A stretch of DNA of 35,844 bases from contig DAOUHY010000029.1 in assembly GCA_034428435.1 (NCBI GenBank), forward strand, positions 1 to 35,844, given 5' to 3'. The notes beneath the pieces are model-generated. The model searched no databases, was not told the origin of the DNA, and worked only from the letters and a program-made list of their open reading frames with translations. The position numbers and the translations under genes were made by a program. Numbering within the stretch: position 1 is the first letter of the stretch; each line of letters opens with the position of its first letter. Of this stretch, positions 8,896 through 16,827 are shown one piece after another. The DNA is from Bin5 sp034428435 (GTDB lineage Bacteria > Chloroflexota > Anaerolineae > Caldilineales > Caldilineaceae).

Positions 8896-10551
8896 CTAAT
8901 GTATTCGATTCTGCATTACAGGGCGCAGTTTGAGACCAAGTTGCAAGGAAAAACGCGCGTCGGCATCATTCAGGTCCATCCGGGTGATGCCAGCGATGCG
9001 CTGCAGGCGGTAGGTTAGCGTGTTGCGATGAATATGCAGCGAGGCTGCGGTCTGGCTGAGATTGCCGTGGCAGGCAAAAAAGGCCTCCAGCGTCTCAACC
9101 AACTCGGCATTCTGCTCTTCATCATGCGAGAGCAGCGGCTCCACAGTTTTGCGGAAGAATCGGTTCGCCTCCCCGCTTCCGCCAAGCCCGGTCAGCAGTT
9201 GATATAGCCCCAGGTCTCCGAAGTAGGTTACCGGCGAGGCCTGCCAGGAACTACCCATTCGCCAGCTCTCACGCGCTTGCTCCAGGCTTCGCAGCCATTC
9301 CCGCACCGAAGCCGCCGGGCGGCCGATTCCGACCACAAGTGAAGCCTTCTGGAAAGTCGCTGTGAAGTGCTCTACCAGGCTACTGGCAACCGATTTGAAT
9401 TCCCGCCCACTCTTGGGATTGTCGCAAGGCCAGAACAGCAGTGCCACTTCAGCGCGGACAGATAGCAGCACCGGTTTCTGCTTCGCGGCAAGGTACTGGC
9501 GCAGCGCATTCGGCCAATCCTGGATACCCTCTGCCTGAATCAGCCAGGCGGTGTGGGGTATGGTCAGGTCGAAGCCAAGCGAGTGTCCCCGCTGAATCCA
9601 CGCCTCCTCGTCGGCTATTTCGGTTGCGAGCAACTCGTCCAAAAAGACGGCCCGCATCTTTTCTTCGACTGCCCCTACAGCTTGCTCGCGGCTCCAGGCC
9701 AGGGCTGCCGCGCCGGCTCCTTGTAGTACAGCGAGTCTTTCTACCGTCGAGATATCCTTGGAAATACCTGAATTCGACCGTAGCAGGAGGCAATACCCTT
9801 CAACTCGTTCGCCGACGATTACTGGACTGACAACCGTCTCGCGGTAATGATTCTTGCTGTCTATCGGGAGAATACCGGTTAGCTCTGAGTTTTCGGACGA
9901 GTCTGTGCCGAACGTGGCGGCCAGCCAGCTTCGTAATGTCGTGTGACTGGGTAGAGATGCAAACACACGTCGTATGTGCTGTTCGGTCAGCTCCTCAAGA
10001 CCGGCAACAGCAATTGGCGTTCCCTCATCTTTCAGAAAGAGGACTGGCTGTTCCGAGAAGTTTGCCAGAAGCTCCGCCATCATCTCCATGCCGCCGCCAT
10101 CCAGTTCGATCTGCGTAAGTTCTCGCTGCAAGTCTGCCGCCTTGGCGGCAAGGTATCCGCCGCGGTCTACGATGAGACGGATCACTGTCCGTTCGACTGA
10201 AAGGAGGGTTTCGGAATCCGGGAGGGCGATTAGAGGTGTCTGGTTCTTCTCGGCGATGACGATAGCTTCTTGCGGTACATCACCAATTACGCCAATTGCG
10301 GAGATGCTCGCTTGGTGCAAGCTGTTTACGACCCGGTCCAGGCGCATCTGAGGGTTGAACTGGCGCAGGTCGTTGACGTCAATCAACGCCAACTCTTCGC
10401 CTTCGAGGTTGGGGAAAGCCGGGGGACTAGGACGCAGGCTGCAGGCCCAACTTACTGGCCGGTTCAGCAGCTCTTCCCCATACAGTATCCGCGATCCTTG
10501 CGGCAATGCCAGCCGATAGATTTCTTCCAGCGTAGTTGCGTCGCGATACAT
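8896..10551 (-). CDS. PucR-family transcriptional regulator
   Basis: A 551-residue DNA-binding regulator. The N-terminal part (about 1-125) matches the PucR/purine-catabolism-regulator sensory domain (LEEIYRLALPQGSRILYGEELLNRPVSWA, then GVIGDVPQEAIVIAEKNQTPLIALP). The middle resembles the GGDEF-like CdaR/PucR central region. The C-terminus carries the PucR helix-turn-helix: ETLEAFFACHGNLSQTAASLHIHRNTLTYRLQRI at about 490-525. Relatives activate purine, sugar-acid or other catabolic genes, and the ligand here cannot be read from sequence. It converges on trpA and follows a membrane-protein gene on the same strand. No neighbour gives a clear target. Confidence 0.88.
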   Translation of the reverse strand: MYRDATTLEEIYRLALPQGSRILYGEELLNRPVSWACSLRPSPPAFPNLEGEELALIDVNDLRQFNPQMRLDRVVNSLHQASISAIGVIGDVPQEAIVIAEKNQTPLIALPDSETLLSVERTVIRLIVDRGGYLAAKAADLQRELTQIELDGGGMEMMAELLANFSEQPVLFLKDEGTPIAVAGLEELTEQHIRRVFASLPSHTTLRSWLAATFGTDSSENSELTGILPIDSKNHYRETVVSPVIVGERVEGYCLLLRSNSGISKDISTVERLAVLQGAGAAALAWSREQAVGAVEEKMRAVFLDELLATEIADEEAWIQRGHSLGFDLTIPHTAWLIQAEGIQDWPNALRQYLAAKQKPVLLSVRAEVALLFWPCDNPKSGREFKSVASSLVEHFTATFQKASLVVGIGRPAASVREWLRSLEQARESWRMGSSWQASPVTYFGDLGLYQLLTGLGGSGEANRFFRKTVEPLLSHDEEQNAELVETLEAFFACHGNLSQTAASLHIHRNTLTYRLQRIAGITRMDLNDADARFSLQLGLKLRPVMQNRIH

Positions 10552-10635
10552 GAGCCGAGCCAGTCTGAACGCTTGTTACCGTATTCAGTGCCGTAGCGGA
10601 TATACTCCGTCTTCGTCAAATAGTCCAGAATTGAA

Positions 10636-10663
10636 TCAGCGGGCGCTGAAGTCCGCCCGCTGA
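10636..10663 (-). terminator. Strong hairpin between the membrane-protein gene and the PucR gene
   Basis: A perfect 10-base stem (TCAGCGGGCG / CGCCCGCTGA) closes an 8-base loop, downstream of the gene ending at 10719 and upstream of the gene starting at 10551. It is GC-rich enough to act as a terminator, but only TTCAATTCT follows on the minus strand, not a proper U-run. A processing or stabilising hairpin is also possible. Confidence 0.4.
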
Positions 10664-10718
10664 GCCAGGTCTCTCATTTCATATAACGTACGGCGCGTTC
10701 TGTGTTTCGTATCGTTCT

Positions 10719-11267
10719 CTACTTGCTCCAAGCGCTCAACGCCGCGCCTACTGTTCCGCCCCATACCGCCCAGAACAGAATAGACGCCAGACCAGGCCAA
10801 CTGGTCGGATCCTGCCCGGCGGCGAAGAAAGCAACGATATAGCCAAGAACGAGACCGATTATGCTGGCGAGGAGGAGCTTCCAGATCGACTGATTCGGGC
10901 TCATCGCGCCGACAACAATCGGCCACAGGATCGCTGTAAGGAGGCTTATTGGAATCCCTGTGACGACAAAACCAAAGTCTTCCGTGAAGACCCCGGGAAG
11001 TGCGATACCAATGACGAAGAAAACATTGCCGATCAAACCCCCGATGACGGGTCGCCAGCTCTGGCCAAGAGCATCCCGGGCAAAGTCGTAACCGGCAATG
11101 GGAGCGGCTCCGATCACGATACCGAGTAGGGGCCCAAGGACCGGTACGCCCTTAAGCAGAACCATCAGGAGCGACACTACCGCCGCGGCCAGGGCAGCGT
11201 AAAGCGACGCCTTCCAGCGTTCCGTACTTGTCTGGGCGGCGCTTGTGGCAGTTAGAATTGTCATCAT
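10719..11267 (-). CDS. Small polytopic membrane protein, unknown function
   Basis: About 182 residues with four or five hydrophobic segments: ASLYAALAAAVVSLLMVLL, VLGPLLGIVIGAAPIAGY, VIGGLIGNVFFVIGIAL, WPIVVGA and LLLASIIGLVLGYIVAFF, then a hydrophobic C-terminus rich in Gly and Trp. An inner-membrane location is expected. I do not recognise the family. The frame is open to 11435, but GGGGAGG four bases before the ATG at 11267 sets the start there; a second ATG follows immediately at 11264. The 5' flank (11268-11407) is AT-richer and holds no gene. A hairpin lies downstream at 10636-10663. Confidence 0.7.
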   Translation of the reverse strand: MMTILTATSAAQTSTERWKASLYAALAAAVVSLLMVLLKGVPVLGPLLGIVIGAAPIAGYDFARDALGQSWRPVIGGLIGNVFFVIGIALPGVFTEDFGFVVTGIPISLLTAILWPIVVGAMSPNQSIWKLLLASIIGLVLGYIVAFFAAGQDPTSWPGLASILFWAVWGGTVGAALSAWSK

Positions 11268-11407
11268 GAATCCTCCCCGGTCGGGTCGTAACGGCTGATC
11301 CTCTACAACGCCTCTACCAGCTAAGGAGGAAGGGCGCTGATGTAAGTGCGAATCATCAAATTCCGCCATGAGCGGAATCAGAACAGTAGCTAAACTCCCT
11401 GGCGAAA

Positions 11408-11869
11408 TTACTGCCCGTCGGGCAACGTCTCCCACTCCTCGACAGTCCAGCCACTCACATTCAGATACAACAACGGCACGTGATTGCGGCTGAGGATTAG
11501 TACCAGCTCATCCTCTTCAGTTGCCGCGATTTCGTCCAGCCAGATGCCATTGTTGATCAAAGTTTGCACTATTTTACCAGCCTGTTGCCAGCCGCGCAAA
11601 GGACTGCTTTCGGGATCACTATATATTGCCGTACCGTACAGCGCCAGCAACAGTCTGTTTTCCAGATAGAGGTCAAGGTCGAACAGCACACGCTGGTCTG
11701 GCGCGGGTCGTTCGCCTCCTTCATCGCTGACAGATTCTTCCCAAAGAGCCAAGCCCATCACTCTTTCGCCGGCAACGGTGTCAACCAATTCGTCGTACAG
11801 TTCGTTGTCCAGGCGGTAGCGGAGGTGCGCTTCGCCAGGCCCATTGCCATTCGTTGAAACATCATTCAT
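11408..11869 (-). CDS. Hypothetical acidic protein
   Basis: 153 residues, strongly acidic, with no signal peptide or membrane segment. The first half contains repeated Glu/Asp/Leu-rich stretches (LDNELYDELVDT, VLFDLDLYLENRLLLALYG). The second half alternates hydrophobic residues as in a beta-rich domain (LVLILSRNHVPLLYLNVSGW). I do not recognise the family. No good ribosome binding site precedes the ATG. It lies 140 bases upstream of the membrane-protein gene and 70 bases downstream of the M23-like gene on the same strand, so they may be cotranscribed. Codon use looks like its neighbours and there is no overlap with another credible gene. Confidence 0.6.
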   Translation of the reverse strand: MNDVSTNGNGPGEAHLRYRLDNELYDELVDTVAGERVMGLALWEESVSDEGGERPAPDQRVLFDLDLYLENRLLLALYGTAIYSDPESSPLRGWQQAGKIVQTLINNGIWLDEIAATEEDELVLILSRNHVPLLYLNVSGWTVEEWETLPDGQ

Positions 11870-11939
11870 TTCATGTGAGTGCCATTGTGGTTATCGGGTG
11901 ATAGCCCGGCAACAGACCTTTGGTTCCCTGTTGGTTACT

Positions 11940-12965
11940 TCACGTCCTTGCCGGCCCTATGACGATCATTCGGGTAGGAATCGTCATCGGTTCGGGAAAG
12001 TACTGGCCGCCGGCCTCAAAGTGACTGAAAAGGACCGGCAGCCCCTGATCGATGAAGAGGTTTGGTCCGTTCATCACATGAAAGTGCAGGTGCGGCCCCG
12101 GCGAATTTCCGCTGTTGCCCACCCTTCCCAGAAGTGTGCCCCTCCGGACCAATTCCCCCTCGTTGACCTGTAAGCTGGCCTGTTGAAGGTGTGCGTAGTA
12201 GCTGAACTCCCCGTTGGCGTGGCTGATCGCAACCGCGTTACCCAGCAACCGTCGCATATCGCCCCGCATGACAGCTTGGTCAGGGATCGCGCCGGGGGCC
12301 ATATCCGGCATATCGAAGCACACGTATGCCACCTTACCCCCTGCCGCAGCGTATACCGGCTGATTCCAGCTGTTATGGTCGGAAAGAACGCGGCCGCTGC
12401 CCTGGTGCGTGCGCCCCTCCGGTCCCAACTTGACAAAATCCACCGCGAAGGGCTGACTGTAGACTTCCGTTTTGTGGAGGTCGCTCCAATCACCGGCCTG
12501 CACTGCCCACCACGCCCCTGCCAGCGGGAAGTAGAAATCGGTCAGCTGCTCATGGTAGGTAACAGGGGTCTGGCAGTGTGCTTGAATCTGCTGTCCAGCA
12601 TCGGCCGCTTCTGCCGCTAACGGCGCTCTGCCGACTGCAGTTATTTCGACATGCGTGAGGCGCTGATACGCATGCAATAGGAACTGCAGGCTGCGAACGG
12701 CCAAACCGGTGTTTGCAGCGATCGTCAGGTCCTCTTCGCCCGTGCGTTCACGGATTATGCCCGCTGACCATCGCTGCTCAATCAGCAACTGGTGTCCGCT
12801 ATAGCCTTGAAAGATCAACCCTTGCAGTTGAACATCACCATCGTGGGCGGTAATCCCTAGGTCTAGCGCGAATTCCTGTATTGGTCCAATATTGGGGAAG
12901 GGGAGCCTGTCGTATACTCCTGCAAAAATACTTTGGGGGCGGGTCTCCAAAGAAAGTCGGCCCAT
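11940..12965 (-). CDS. M23-like (LytM/peptidoglycan endopeptidase-fold) metallopeptidase
   Basis: 341 residues. The C-terminal half is an M23 fold: PVYAAAGGKVAYV, AVAISHANGEFSYYAHLQQASLQVNEGELVRRGTLLGRVGNSGNS, then HLHFH (292-296), the H-x-H metal motif. The first metal ligands of the family probably fall in the HKTEVYSQPFAVDF stretch, which is not the classical HxxxD spacing. The N-terminal 180 residues are a separate, unrecognised beta-rich domain. No signal peptide or membrane anchor is visible, odd for an enzyme acting on peptidoglycan. AAGGATCTCAA before the ATG supports the start. The 219-base 5' gap holds a 6-base hairpin (13115-13131) and no gene. Confidence 0.78.
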   Translation of the reverse strand: MGRLSLETRPQSIFAGVYDRLPFPNIGPIQEFALDLGITAHDGDVQLQGLIFQGYSGHQLLIEQRWSAGIIRERTGEEDLTIAANTGLAVRSLQFLLHAYQRLTHVEITAVGRAPLAAEAADAGQQIQAHCQTPVTYHEQLTDFYFPLAGAWWAVQAGDWSDLHKTEVYSQPFAVDFVKLGPEGRTHQGSGRVLSDHNSWNQPVYAAAGGKVAYVCFDMPDMAPGAIPDQAVMRGDMRRLLGNAVAISHANGEFSYYAHLQQASLQVNEGELVRRGTLLGRVGNSGNSPGPHLHFHVMNGPNLFIDQGLPVLFSHFEAGGQYFPEPMTIPTRMIVIGPART

Positions 12966-13184
12966 TTGAGATCCTTGGGCGATTGCATTGCTACGTTTTG
13001 GAAAAGCCAGACCGTCATGTAGGCCGTAGGAATCGGAGTTTGTCTGAAAATCGGCGGGAGGCAGTCGGCGGCATTTCAGGACTCAGTCGTAATCTCATGC
13101 CGAGTTCCTGCGATAGTCGCTCCTGGCGACTGTCTCTCCTGTCAGCCGGAATCGGCCATGCAACTGTTCCCATGACAAACCGGT

Positions 13185-14525
13185 TTATTTCCCGTTTGCT
13201 TCATTAATGAGTGTCGACGCCTCGAGCACTGCCTCCTCTGGCGTTGCCGTCCCACGCAGAACCTGCATGATCATGTCGTTTGCATAGCCCCAAACTTCAT
13301 CCAACTCTGGATAGTGGGGTTGAGAAACGGCATAGCCTGCCTGTTCTGCGAAGCCGACCAGTAATGGGTCGCCTTTCAAGTCCGCGTCCCTGTGCGCCGG
13401 AAGGCGGCCTGCAATGCGTGCAACAGTTGATGCGCTCTCCGCGTTTGTCATGTGCCTGGCAAACGTCAGTGCGAGGTCCCGCTGTTCGACAGGCGTGGTC
13501 GGGTTGAGAAAAACGCCGTCTGCGCTTAACCAGGGGCGGGCTGGCCCTGAAAGACCGGATGGCAATGTGGTCACGCCCAAGTCTTCCCCAAACCTCTGGC
13601 GCAGTTCGCCGACGCTCCACGGGCCGTCGACAAATAGCGCGAACTCTTCCTTTTTGAAGCGGTCCATCAGCATGCCATAGTCGAGAGAAACAAAGATTCC
13701 TGGAGTGCTGTCGGCCCTTTGAAGCCGCGTCAGAAATTCAGCCGCTGCCGGTGTCTGTTCAAGAACAACACGCCCGTCCTCGTCGAACAGTTGCCCTCCG
13801 TAAGCCGCGATGCCCCATGCCAGGTGATAGAAACTCGCGTATATTCCAGCACCCTGCGAAGGCGACTCCTCGGCTAGTTGGATTAAATCATCTACTGTGC
13901 TTGGCAGCTTAGTTTCATTCAGCAACCGCCGGTTGAAATAGAGCGCCACAAGCTCGTAGTCTGTCGGCAGTCCGTACAAAGTGCCTTCCCAATCAAGATT
14001 GTCTATGGTTGCCGGGATGAACTGCGCACGCTCCTGCGCAGTTATCTGATTCCCAATCGGCAAAAGCACCTTCGAGGCCGCCAGTTCCCGAATCCACCAA
14101 TTCGGCGCCAGAATCAGGTCAGGGCCTTCACCGTTCTTGACGGCTACTGCATAGGATCGGGCCAATTCGCCGTATTCCACAAATTCTGTCTCCACCCGTA
14201 TATTCGAGTAGGTCTGGTGGAAACGTTCTACTATGGCTGCAAGGGCATCGCCGTCCTTGCCTGCCCAGCTGTGCCATAGCTTGACCGTACCAACGAGGAC
14301 TGCTGAGGGAGACTGCAAATTTGCTGGTGAGTCCGCGAAGGCTACAGCAGTTGGTGCTGCTGCTGGCAAAGTCTCAACCAATGGATCAAGGTCCGAGCGG
14401 ATGGCGGAGGAGAGCAGTGCTGTCGTGGCTTCTGTCTGCCGGGAGGCCATCACCAGCACAGCCATCAGCATCAGCACCATTAGAATTGAGAGCGTCCAGA
14501 ATAGGCGCCAACGAAACTGGGTCAT
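13185..14525 (-). CDS. Extracellular solute-binding protein (sugar ABC type)
   Basis: About 446 residues from the ATG at 14525 (a TTG lies three codons earlier). An N-terminal hydrophobic segment (LFWTLSILMVLMLMAVLVMA) after basic residues acts as signal peptide or anchor; there is no lipobox cysteine. The mature part matches family 1 sugar-binding proteins: VKLWHSWAGKDGDALAAIVERFHQTYSNIRVE, GPDLILAPNWWIRELA, YGLPTDYELVALYFNRRLL, FALFVDGPWSVGELRQRFG and a C-terminal GTATPEEAVLEA. Binding of a maltose- or oligosaccharide-like ligand is likely but not provable. No permease or ATPase gene is nearby. It follows aroQ on the same strand after 110 bases and has no clear Shine-Dalgarno. Confidence 0.88.
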   Translation of the reverse strand: MTQFRWRLFWTLSILMVLMLMAVLVMASRQTEATTALLSSAIRSDLDPLVETLPAAAPTAVAFADSPANLQSPSAVLVGTVKLWHSWAGKDGDALAAIVERFHQTYSNIRVETEFVEYGELARSYAVAVKNGEGPDLILAPNWWIRELAASKVLLPIGNQITAQERAQFIPATIDNLDWEGTLYGLPTDYELVALYFNRRLLNETKLPSTVDDLIQLAEESPSQGAGIYASFYHLAWGIAAYGGQLFDEDGRVVLEQTPAAAEFLTRLQRADSTPGIFVSLDYGMLMDRFKKEEFALFVDGPWSVGELRQRFGEDLGVTTLPSGLSGPARPWLSADGVFLNPTTPVEQRDLALTFARHMTNAESASTVARIAGRLPAHRDADLKGDPLLVGFAEQAGYAVSQPHYPELDEVWGYANDMIMQVLRGTATPEEAVLEASTLINEANGK

Positions 14526-14635
14526 CTGCAACAAAGGAAAGTAGAGTGCGGGAGCGTCGCGTGCAACGGGTCAGGTCGGTTTTGAGCCTTTTCGAAATCG
14601 TGTCGATTCTGGACTGGTGGACTGCACCGTCCGAT

Positions 14636-15082
14636 TCACTCGGACCGAGTTTCGGCAATGAATGACAGGAGCCCCTGCAATCCGAGCAGATAACTTCGCC
14701 AGCCGAAACCGCTGATCTGTCCAACGCAGACCGGTGCAATTACGGAACGATGTCGGAACTCCTCGCGGCTGTGGACGTTGCTCAGGTGGACTTCGACCGT
14801 AGGCAGGGCTACCCCCGCCACAGCGTCGCGAATGGCGTACGAATAATGGGTGAACGCGCCGGGATTCATCAACAGTCCGTCGGCCCAGGATCGCGCAGAG
14901 TGAATCTCATCGATCAGCGAGCCTTCGGAGTTGCTCTGAAAGGTGCGAATTTCATTTTCCTTGCCGGCAGCAGCGACCAGCTCTTGGTCGATCGATTCCA
15001 GCGTTACGTTGCCGTAGATCGACCGTTCGCGCGTTCCCAGAAGGTTCAAATTGGGGCCATGGAGCACCAGGATTTTAGTCAT
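14636..15082 (-). CDS. aroQ: 3-Dehydroquinate dehydratase, type II
   Basis: Converts 3-dehydroquinate to 3-dehydroshikimate. From the ATG at 15082 it has 148 residues, typical of the dodecameric type II enzyme. Motifs in order: HGPNLNLLGTRE, catalytic Tyr23 in the flexible loop (SIYG), FQSNSEG, NPGAFTHYSYAIRDA, and EVHLSNVHSREEFRHRS with the catalytic histidine. The frame is open to 15139, but those residues are not family-like. The ribosome binding site is weak. It is the last recognisable pathway gene of the minus-strand trp-aro series, 83 bases after aroKB. Confidence 0.96.
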   Translation of the reverse strand: MTKILVLHGPNLNLLGTRERSIYGNVTLESIDQELVAAAGKENEIRTFQSNSEGSLIDEIHSARSWADGLLMNPGAFTHYSYAIRDAVAGVALPTVEVHLSNVHSREEFRHRSVIAPVCVGQISGFGWRSYLLGLQGLLSFIAETRSE

Positions 15083-15165
15083 TTGAAGCTTTCTTGTTGC
15101 CGCGCGAATTTCGAGTCGCCGCACTTTGGTTGACGCCATGCCGCGGCGACATCAGGATAAGATTC

Positions 15166-16812
15166 CTACGTCAATACAGAGGCCAGGGCATCGAGTACAA
15201 CCTGCTTGCCCGGATCGTCGATGATTACCACATCTCCTATTGCCTGGGGAATGATGAATCTCAACAGCCTACCGCTCCGCTTCTTGTCTTTGAACATCAT
15301 GGCGTACACTTCCTCCAAGTTGAGGCCGCTGGCCTTCGTAGGCAGCTCCAGCCTGGCCAGACATGTCTCGATGCGGCTCGCAGTCTGGGCATCGCAGCGG
15401 TTCAGCGCAACTGCCATGCGTGCGGCGGCCACGGTACCGATGGCTACAGCCTCTCCGTGCCGCAGCGAATAGCCGCTTACCTGTTCGATGGCATGGCCAA
15501 AGGTGTGTCCAAGGTTGAGCGTCGCCCGCCGCCCTCTCTCAAACGGATCCTCGATCACCACATCCACCTTCACCCGCACGGCGTCGGCAATCATCTGTGT
15601 CAGGTTTGCCGGCCCTTCACCTTCCAGCTGGCGGAAAAGATCAGGCGCGCCCAAAATGCCGTGCTTGACGGTCTCGGCCAGCCCTGAACGAAACTCGGCT
15701 GCCGGAAGTTCTGCGAGCACTTCCGGATCGATTATCACTAACTCGGGTTGCTTAAACGCACCCACAAGGTTCTTGCCCTGTGGCAAATCCACGGCCGTCT
15801 TGCCCCCGACCGAGGCATCTACCATCGCCAGCAGCGAAGTCGGGATCTGTACGAAAGGAGCCCCTCGCAAATATGTGGCTGCCGCGAAGCCAGCCATATC
15901 GCCGATCACGCCGCCGCCCAGCCCGACAATGGGGCTCTTCCTGTCCAGCTCTGCGGCCACAAACTGATCGTACAGATCTTGAACTGTCGCCAGCGTCTTG
16001 TAGGCCTCCCCTTCGGGAACAAGGCACAGGACCGGCGTATAGCCCTCCTGTTGCAGACTCTCACTTAGGATGTCGGCGTAGTTTTTTGCGATATCTGCAT
16101 TCGTAACGATGGCCGCCTTTCCCTTTGCCACCTCTCGATTGGACAGTAGACGACCTGCATGCGCCAGGATGCCTTCGCCAATGCAGATATGATAGTGCCC
16201 TTCCGGCGTGGGCACGGTGATGCGGGTCATTCCAGCGATCTCACTGTTGCCTGCCAGCGTGTCGAGCACACGCTCGGCAACAGTTTCCGGGTCGATGCCG
16301 TCGGTCGGCACGCGCAGGGGGATCCGCCCGTATGCGGCGCGGCGGTCCTGGAGCAGCCTCTCGATGTTTCGCCTCTTTTCGTCCCGATTACCGGGCAGCA
16401 ACGGGCGATCTTCGAAGGTCTCGACCCGCTCAAGGATCGTGTCGGCGCCGGCGGCCAAACAGACGACAGGACCGCTGGCCTCCATGGTCTGCCGATTCTC
16501 GTCACTGACCAGGGCGCCTCCCCCGGTTGCAATGACCAGGCCTGTCTCTGCAGCGAGCGTCTGACACAGCCGCGCCTCTGCCTGACGGAACTGCTCCTCG
16601 CCGTCGTCAGAAAATATCTGGGCTATCGGCTTCCCAAAGTCAGCCTCAATCAGTTCATCCATATCGACGAGCCGTCGGCCCATGCGCTCGGCCAGAATGC
16701 GGCCTACAGTCGTCTTACCCGTACCCATAAAGCCGGTAAGCGTCAGGTTGCAGCCGTCGGCCACGGTGTTTTCCATCGATTGTACGGTTGCCGCAACGAG
16801 GGAGTTGTCCAC
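15166..16812 (-). CDS. aroKB: Fused shikimate kinase / 3-dehydroquinate synthase
   Basis: One 548-residue chain with two enzymes. Residues about 22-188 are shikimate kinase: Walker A GFMGTGKTT (27-35), DMDELIE (shikimate-binding Asp52), GGGA (97-100) and the lid motif DRPLL (135-139). Residues about 197-548 are 3-dehydroquinate synthase: PEGEAYKTL, GLGGGVIGDMAGFAAATYLRG, PTSLLAMVDASVGGKTAVD, the LAETVKHG stretch and metal-ligand motif NLGHTFGHAIE. Both active sites look intact. A fused AroKB is known from Thermotoga and some other bacteria. The GTG start at 16812 has a GGAG eight bases upstream; an ATG at 16776 is the alternative. It lies 15 bases after aroC. Confidence 0.96.
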   Translation of the reverse strand: MDNSLVAATVQSMENTVADGCNLTLTGFMGTGKTTVGRILAERMGRRLVDMDELIEADFGKPIAQIFSDDGEEQFRQAEARLCQTLAAETGLVIATGGGALVSDENRQTMEASGPVVCLAAGADTILERVETFEDRPLLPGNRDEKRRNIERLLQDRRAAYGRIPLRVPTDGIDPETVAERVLDTLAGNSEIAGMTRITVPTPEGHYHICIGEGILAHAGRLLSNREVAKGKAAIVTNADIAKNYADILSESLQQEGYTPVLCLVPEGEAYKTLATVQDLYDQFVAAELDRKSPIVGLGGGVIGDMAGFAAATYLRGAPFVQIPTSLLAMVDASVGGKTAVDLPQGKNLVGAFKQPELVIIDPEVLAELPAAEFRSGLAETVKHGILGAPDLFRQLEGEGPANLTQMIADAVRVKVDVVIEDPFERGRRATLNLGHTFGHAIEQVSGYSLRHGEAVAIGTVAAARMAVALNRCDAQTASRIETCLARLELPTKASGLNLEEVYAMMFKDKKRSGRLLRFIIPQAIGDVVIIDDPGKQVVLDALASVLT

Positions 16813-16827
16813 TCTATTGACTCCGAA

